The position numbers were made by a program, and so were the translations under genes. The notes under the pieces are model-generated. The model was given only the letters and a program-made list of their open reading frames with translations, ran no database searches and was not told the DNA's origin. Below, in pieces: positions 59,301-64,000 of a DNA stretch of 64,000 bases (within the stretch, counting starts at the first letter, position 1; each line of letters starts with the position of its first letter). Source of the DNA: Kitagawia praeruptora (lineage: Eukaryota > Streptophyta > Magnoliopsida > Apiales > Apiaceae); contig CM075346.1 in NCBI GenBank assembly GCA_037693485.1, forward strand, positions 95,710,501-95,774,500, given 5' to 3'.

Positions 59301-61115
59301 CTCAGGAATCTGATCCACAATTAAGCTTTGAAGTGCTTCAACCGTCAATTGTTGTGGAACAGACCCTGATCCTGAAGCACTGTCATGTTGCACAGGCTTC
59401 AGCCATTTTGACATGAAGTCAGAGCTAGAGCTAGGCAAGCTAGACTCCTCAGTTACAGATGCAACTTCTGTAACCGGATGGATTGACTCTACTACTGGTG
59501 TCACCACAGAAGTGGGATGAATTACACCAGCAGTTGACACAGGCACAGAGTCTCTAGTAAAAACTAGTGAAGCCTCTGTGTTTGTGATGGTGTCATTAGG
59601 AGATGCCTCAGCATGCATTCCCTCACCATCTAAATGTGGGTTCTGAGTGGTGAACAAAGTGTCATGCACTAAGTCACTTGAAATTATTGGCTCATCAAGA
59701 GAAAAGAATTCTTGATGATCAATACCTTGCATCTCAGTTGCCTGAGTTGCAGGTTCCAAAGAAATTTCAGAGTTAGATTCTGGAAGAGAAGTGTGATTAA
59801 GAGTAGATTTTGGCAACTCCCCCTGAGAGATAGAGGGAGTTTCAAATGTGATGTGCTCTCCACTCAGTGTTGTGCCAGCCTTATCACTCCCATGTGCTGA
59901 CTCTATACAAGAAGGTGCATTGGGGAGGATGCTTGATTCTATAGGTGCACCCTGTTGAGAGGATACACCTAGTGAGCTGTGTGCCCCTGATTTTACAACT
60001 TCAGCCATTTGTGTGACTGAAGAGGTGGTCTTAGTTTTCTTCTTCTTTGTCCTGTGTAAGGGTAACTCAGGTTCCTCACTTCCTAGACCTAATTCAACAG
60101 CTAATGCTGCTTCAGACAAGATATTCAATGGTGCAGACATTACTTCCTTTTTCTTCTTTTTACTAACATCACCCTTTTGAGAGGATGATGCAGTTGGCTC
60201 AGTATGTGGTAGAGTGTTTGGTTGAGAGGGTTGGTTAGCAGGCCCTGGGTTAGCATTTTGTTCTACTTGCTTGGGCTGTGCTAACTTGGATTTTGCATCA
60301 AATGTTGGCATGTTGTGGGGATAAGTCCTAAACAAACTCTCCATATGGGGAGTTATGTTCAGTCTTACATCCACATCATTCCTAGTCTCCAAATTACCAA
60401 AAATGAGTTTGGTCATGGACTTAGGATAGCTTATTTTATTTTTATCAATCCCAGGCAATTCAATCAATGAAGCATTTTTATAATTAAGTACAGATTGAAT
60501 AAAGCGAGGGAAGAAAATATCAGTACCTCTCTTGGTTGTGTTCTTACCAAGTCTCCCATATAATTCTTGAAGTATGATTTGGCCAACATCAATTTTCTTT
60601 CCATAGGCCAAAGCATATCCAATTTGCTGCACAGGTGCACTGATTTGGTCAAAGCTTGATTTCCTGGCAGTGAAGACTTGGAGAAGAGTTGCAAACACAT
60701 AACTCCACTCCTTTCTCAGATTCTTTCTGTTTAGCTTTCCAAGGTTAATCCCATCTGAGTAGTTTATGAACTCAAAGAATTCCTCCAACTCTGCATTAGT
60801 GGCCATTCTGTCAAATGACTCTTGTTGTAGGCCTAGTGCTTGGTTCATGTCTGTAGTAGTGATAGTGATTTCCTTATCCAGAACCTTGCAGTAGATGACA
60901 TATGAAGTAATTGCGTTTTCCAGGGCTACAACCTCCACAATAGCAGTACTCCAGAATTGTTCCAGAATATCTAGATATAGAGTTGGGTTGGTAGAGAGTG
61001 CATCCTTGATATACGACTCAGCCATCCATTTCACAAAGCACTTGAAATTGGCATTGGGTGCTTCAACATCACTAGTGAGTGCGATGAAGTTGGTGTTAAA
61101 CTTTACTGTTGCCAT
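56373..61115 (-). CDS. Sirevirus env-like ORF, 1580 codons
   Basis: Uninterrupted, starts MATVKFNTNFIALTSDVE. Residues about 1-270 form the conserved N-terminal domain of these Sirevirus ORFs (FVKWMAESYIKDAL, LDILEQFWSTA, KEWSYVFATLLQVF). About 300-640 is Ser/Thr/Pro-rich with Lys clusters (KKKKKE). A coiled coil lies near 870-920 (VNTLEQEVATLTKTNSHLTE). A very charged tract, DKGDEDKKKKGDKDKNDDDD, lies near 1280. The C-terminal 190 residues are charged and helical, ending KAMEMQSKENG. I see no clear signal peptide or strong transmembrane segment, so the env label rests on position only. Its function is unknown. Confidence 0.85.
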   Translation of the reverse strand: MATVKFNTNFIALTSDVEAPNANFKCFVKWMAESYIKDALSTNPTLYLDILEQFWSTAIVEVVALENAITSYVIYCKVLDKEITITTTDMNQALGLQQESFDRMATNAELEEFFEFINYSDGINLGKLNRKNLRKEWSYVFATLLQVFTARKSSFDQISAPVQQIGYALAYGKKIDVGQIILQELYGRLGKNTTKRGTDIFFPRFIQSVLNYKNASLIELPGIDKNKISYPKSMTKLIFGNLETRNDVDVRLNITPHMESLFRTYPHNMPTFDAKSKLAQPKQVEQNANPGPANQPSQPNTLPHTEPTASSSQKGDVSKKKKKEVMSAPLNILSEAALAVELGLGSEEPELPLHRTKKKKTKTTSSVTQMAEVVKSGAHSSLGVSSQQGAPIESSILPNAPSCIESAHGSDKAGTTLSGEHITFETPSISQGELPKSTLNHTSLPESNSEISLEPATQATEMQGIDHQEFFSLDEPIISSDLVHDTLFTTQNPHLDGEGMHAEASPNDTITNTEASLVFTRDSVPVSTAGVIHPTSVVTPVVESIHPVTEVASVTEESSLPSSSSDFMSKWLKPVQHDSASGSGSVPQQLTVEALQSLIVDQIPEFTKIAQNLLTADMPNPDYEAILLCHRDDVEVQKSKIIDDAERDGNIDAWLQGKYDITLDEALQYLREEYITSLGFNAKSLSPGEVYEAINDSYKGFLKAAHYLGKGVKTEVNKVCDKTATSVAEVKRAFDAKFPQLDSVVKDIKHCNSTCTKMDNGLALLKDTVTGLGHQFQNLSDQTTDANAMLRIMFKNLYGDRLVTDVPVHELSKYEVKRLQDQSLSGFKANELFTKVNTLEQEVATLTKTNSHLTEKVALLNDQLDTQASTTADVLLHQQSMLAAMMKHMGLPLPDESSIPKDISTASVPDNKPKGEKKTRNSNAKGEKGIIIKEGGQQRASKSLPNVPGKGKSKVDEPPSILPVVTLPTVHITTPGGQKQSITTTVVAGSMPSDKPPTSISESAKPVEVKVVTEAKLQEVANSNVYHDKAFLEFLKATREQVGDTQFYLRKLKKQIDCITVIPKKVNNLWIKEIVMISKLKIWHLTYKTLQELKHSEIDAILELIEKKNENNKSLFDDLRNDQPSRLPEVIKKPWTIIYQSGTRIEDIKQLVIPHDLTTRNHRLIIAIIDQLQKKVGARNAEETEALHILRTYIATGEIPEMAQPRRNKDDDSEDKGDGRRRHHRRDKGDEDKKKKGDKDKNDDDDQGKTYERKSGRQQALGTASSNLTTTQDSRSRVNTVSSDLPKSTSMASATVLPPQEEKKIQVKKPCVCFRKQSANGILLWSTNKGQRFLPSNHVKRMKFKHAARRVKLSKSRALTIIPGLKLQPLDEDFDEEQLQFLIAQKICYAAIVDDHLEIKYTDGKEMKFKQGGCQHWGKLYEIERIIALLDSKDKVEKVWKLELIDFVKMKKDYAEKIRKGCYEKWLEREKEIDRLEIEAEKLRAKGLCRVQFDPYVVKYRRRNGANVNIRMDLLSHYPANILKPVLEDFKNSIMIEELDAMTEIMRAVDEIARKEKERKQKAYDDLQAKAMEMQSKENG

Positions 61116-61961
61116 TTGTGTAGAAGAGAGGAAGGAAATTGAAGGTTGAAGAAGAAATTTGGCTTTTCGTAGCTAGGGTTTCAGGGGTTTAGAGAGTGTG
61201 GATGCTTGAGAAATCGAATGAAATGAATCGAATAGATGTGAAATTATATAAGTATGAAGTACTTGAATTGTCGATTAGCAGAAAGTTTTGTATCGACAAG
61301 TCAGGCATTCGAGAAGTAGAAAACAACTATTCGAGAAGTCAAGAATGGCTTAATCGATAACTCAAGCAGATAGAAACTCACAGCTGGCAGTTATCTAACT
61401 TAGAAATAATTCTAAATTAAATAATATGTGTTTTTATGAGTGAATTAAACTTTTAGACAAAAAGTCCAAAATTGGTTAAAATTCAGCGAGAATTCAGCCT
61501 TTTCAAATGATTCGAGAACTCAAATATAGTGTTCGAGAACTCAGTCATTCGAGAACTCAGTTGCTATATTCGAGAAGTCAAGAATTCCTCTATTCGATAT
61601 CTCAGAAAGACTCTATTCGAGAACTCAAGAGTACTCTAATGAGACTTATTAGAGATGTCGAATAGTGAATCATTCGAGAAGTCTGACTTATCGAACTATA
61701 CCCATCACTCATAAAAATTTGATTTTCACTATCTTTTTAAAATTTACCAGACATATTCATTGAAAAATATCCTAGCAAATCAAATAGTGATTTTCTCAAA
61801 ATTTCATAGAAATTTTAAGTTAATAAAAATATGATTTTCAACATATGCAACAGATTTGAAATATTTATAAATCATATTTCAGCCAACACTTACTCCAAAA
61901 ATATTGAGAATTTAGATAAAGTAAGTGTTTACTGCTGCAACAATCTAGATGATGTATTCAC
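61116..61961. repeat. Sirevirus inter-ORF spacer with palindromic words
   Basis: 846 bp between the env-like ORF and pol. From 61200 to 61690 it has about 18 copies of TTCGAGAAGTC, TTCGAGAACTC, TTCGATATCTC and TCGATAACTC. These are the same word family as in the LTR, but here mainly in the opposite orientation. The rest (61700-61960) is plain AT-rich sequence. Confidence 0.88.
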
Positions 61962-64000
61962 TTAGCCAGAATCTGAAGAATTCAGCATTCCAATCTCACT
62001 TACCAACCTTGTGAAGGTGGCTTCATCTAATGGCTTAGTGAATATATCAGCTAGTTGTTTATCTGTAGAGACATAATGCAACTCAATGGTTCCATTAGTT
62101 GCATGTTCTCTTATGAAATGATATCTGATGTCAATGTGCTTTGTTCTAGAATGATTGACAGGATTGGCAACTATAGAGATTGCACTTGTGTTGTCACACA
62201 TGATTGGAATTCTTTCCAACACAAATCCATAATCTCTAAGTTGATTTCTAATCCAAAGCACTTGAGCACAGCAACTTCCAGCAGCTATGTATTCAGCCTC
62301 AGCTGTAGAAGTTGACACAGATTGTTGCTTCTTGCTATACCAAGAAACTAACCTTTGTCCAAGAAACTGGCAGCTTCCTGAGGTGCTTTTCCTATCCACT
62401 CTGCATCCAGCATAATCAGCATCAGAATAACCAACCAGATTGAACCCTGTGTCCTTAGGATACCATAATCCCAAGTTAGGAGTGCCCTTCAGATATCTAA
62501 AGATCCTTTTTATTGCAATCAAATGTGATTCCTTTGGATTTGATTGAAACCTTGCACACAAGCATGTAGCAAACATGATGTCTGGCCTACTTGCAGTGAG
62601 GTAGAGTAGAGAACCAACCATGCCTCTGTAGACTGAGATATCTACTCTTTTGCCTTTAGCATCTTCATCCAATTTAGTGGCAGTGGCCATGGGTGTCTTG
62701 GCAGGTGAACAATCTTCCAAGTCAAACTTCTTCAATAAATCCTTGATGTACTTGGTTTGACTGATAAAGATACCATCCTTCCTTTGACTGACTTGCAACC
62801 CTAGAAAGAATGTCAACTCTCCCATCATACTCATCTCATATCTGCTCTGCATGAGTTTAGAGAATTTCTCACACAGTTTCTCATTTGTAGAACCAAAAAT
62901 GATATCATCCACATAGATTTGAACTAGGATCATATCATCACCATGCTTCTTGTAAAACAGTGTCTTGTCCAATGTGCCTCGAGTGAATTGATTTTCAAGA
63001 AGGAATTGTGATAAAGTATCATACCATGCTCTTGGAGCTTGTTTAAGTCCATACAATGCCTTAAGCAATCTGTAGACAAATTCTGGGAAATGTGGATCCT
63101 CAAAGCCAGGTGGTTGTTGCACATAAACCTCTTCTTCCAACTCTCCATTTAGAAATGCACTCTTGACATCCATTTGATAAACTTTAAAGTTTGAATGAGC
63201 AGCAAATGCCAAGAATATTCTAATGGCTTCCAATCTAGCAACAGGGGCAAATGTCTCATCATAATCAATGCCTTCCTGTTGAGAGTATCCTTTTGCAACC
63301 AGCCTTGCTTTGTTTCTTATTATTACACCATCTTCATCCATCTTATTCTTCAGAACCCATTTTGTTCCAACAATGGTTCTGTTCTTTGGTGCAGGCACAA
63401 GTTCCCATACTTTGTTCCTTTCAAATTGATTCAGCTCCTCTTGCATGGCAATAATCCAATCTGGATCCAACAATGCATCATCAAGTTTCTTAGGCTCAAC
63501 TTGTGATAGAAAACATCCATAGAGGCACTCATTTTGAGTTGCTCTCCTAGTCCTTACTCCTGCATTAGGATCTCCAATGATTTGCTCTGCAGTGTGTGAT
63601 CTATCCCATTTCCTCGAGTGTTCAGCCTGATTTCTCATTCTTGATGTTGCTTCATCATCCACATCATGGTCATCCTCATTTCCTCCCCCTGTGAAGTTGC
63701 CATTACTCACAGGTGTGTCTTGGATGCTTGTTTCTCCACTATTGGTTGGCACAAATTCTTCTCTTGTATCATTATTCACTTGAGAATGTTGAACTTGAGT
63801 TTCAACTCCAGTTTCAGTCTCTTCATCAGAATCATCTAGATTATCAAACTTCAATGGATCTTTGTCTTCATCATTGGCTTCTTCTAGTCCATGTAGTTTG
63901 CTGTCATCAAATGTTACATCTGTGCTTTCCATAACTTTCTTTTGACTGATGACATAAACCTTGTATGCAATTCTTTCCATAGAATAGCCAAGAAAAATTC
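61962..64000 (-). CDS. Sirevirus pol, C-terminal part (RT and RNase H), open at window edge
   Basis: The frame is already open at 64000 (IFLGYSMERIAYKVY), which is the end of the integrase region, so the ATG at 63980 is internal. An acidic linker (about 35-110) precedes the RT: WELVPAPKNRTIVGTKWVLK, ARLVAKGYSQQEGIDYDETF, MDVKSAFLNGELEEEVYV and the active site YVDDIIFGS. RNase H follows (GYSDADYAGCRVDRKSTSG, STAEAEYIA, DNTSAI), ending with KQLADIFTKPL. No stop or shift is seen, which fits a young element. Protease and most of integrase are outside. Confidence 0.93.
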   Translation of the reverse strand, partial: IFLGYSMERIAYKVYVISQKKVMESTDVTFDDSKLHGLEEANDEDKDPLKFDNLDDSDEETETGVETQVQHSQVNNDTREEFVPTNSGETSIQDTPVSNGNFTGGGNEDDHDVDDEATSRMRNQAEHSRKWDRSHTAEQIIGDPNAGVRTRRATQNECLYGCFLSQVEPKKLDDALLDPDWIIAMQEELNQFERNKVWELVPAPKNRTIVGTKWVLKNKMDEDGVIIRNKARLVAKGYSQQEGIDYDETFAPVARLEAIRIFLAFAAHSNFKVYQMDVKSAFLNGELEEEVYVQQPPGFEDPHFPEFVYRLLKALYGLKQAPRAWYDTLSQFLLENQFTRGTLDKTLFYKKHGDDMILVQIYVDDIIFGSTNEKLCEKFSKLMQSRYEMSMMGELTFFLGLQVSQRKDGIFISQTKYIKDLLKKFDLEDCSPAKTPMATATKLDEDAKGKRVDISVYRGMVGSLLYLTASRPDIMFATCLCARFQSNPKESHLIAIKRIFRYLKGTPNLGLWYPKDTGFNLVGYSDADYAGCRVDRKSTSGSCQFLGQRLVSWYSKKQQSVSTSTAEAEYIAAGSCCAQVLWIRNQLRDYGFVLERIPIMCDNTSAISIVANPVNHSRTKHIDIRYHFIREHATNGTIELHYVSTDKQLADIFTKPLDEATFTRLVSEIGMLNSSDSG

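Larger units (their letters stand above)
54923..64000 (-). mobile_element. Sirevirus-type Ty1/copia retrotransposon, right edge cut by window
   Basis: Minus-strand order: pol (enters from the window edge), 61962; spacer; env-like ORF 61115-56373; polypurine tract; 3' LTR 56214-54923. An extra long ORF downstream of pol and an LTR over 1 kb are marks of Sireviruses. It lies in the integrase of the gypsy element. Both its ORFs are uninterrupted in the window, so it is probably young. The 5' LTR and gag are outside, so neither LTR divergence nor the target duplication can be tested. Confidence 0.9.

Noticed and set aside
63978..63980. Start codon of a separate RT gene
   Set aside because: The frame is open to the window edge with IFLGYSMERIAYK, a normal copia pol junction, so this ATG is internal.

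Overview
This is a plant nuclear window, from a eudicot (an asterid is plausible, but the sequence alone does not settle it). The evidence is multi-exon genes with GT-AG introns, AT-rich introns, plant-specific gene families (FBL15/SLOMO, YLMG2), MITEs, Helitrons, and Ty3/gypsy and Sirevirus Ty1/copia retrotransposons. I see no bacterial-type operons, CRISPR arrays, or rRNA or tRNA genes. Exon coordinates come from reading splice sites by eye and keeping frame and family similarity; no alignment program was run.

Layout, genic half (1-39.5 kb). A forward F-box/LRR gene of the FBL15 (SLOW MOTION) type fills 0.3-15.7 kb in 17 visible coding exons; all splice phases agree. Its 5.85-kb intron holds a young, integrase-less Ty3/gypsy element (8518-12746; LTRs identical by eye; 5-bp target duplication) and a palindrome-rich element (12809-13186). 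Next come a small secreted, probably GPI-anchored protein (18273-20540, +) and a second cysteine-type LRR gene, RAD7-like and resembling Arabidopsis At2g06040 (23486-33503, +), with a repetitive N-terminus. A single-exon membrane protein (35479-35835, -) and a three-exon YGGT-family plastid gene, YLMG2 (36575-39473, -), follow on the other strand. MITEs of several superfamilies lie in introns and spacers.

Layout, transposon nest (39.5-64 kb). A stack of Stowaway-type MITEs (39997-41472) carries a minisatellite. Then come a complete minus-strand Helitron (41868-43401), a 31-bp palindromic array (43577-43800) and a plus-strand Helitron (44198-45828). A second copy of the first Helitron family starts at 46131. 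It is cut by another Helitron (46242-48662) that has one 5' end and two candidate 3' terminators. It is cut again by a Tat-type Ty3/gypsy element with two RNase H domains (49012-54922), which is degraded and itself broken by a Sirevirus (54923 to beyond 64000, -). The Sirevirus has a 1580-codon env-like ORF and a dense set of palindromic TTCGAG/TCGATA words in its LTR and between its ORFs.

The five host genes do not form a pathway. FBL15 would act in SCF ubiquitin ligation and auxin homeostasis, and YLMG2 in plastids. The two LRR genes share only a repeat class. The most unusual signals are the two-terminator Helitron, the palindromic word arrays (near 12.8, 30.7, 43.6, 55.5 and 61.2 kb), the integrase-less retrotransposon and a duplicated splice acceptor in FBL15.
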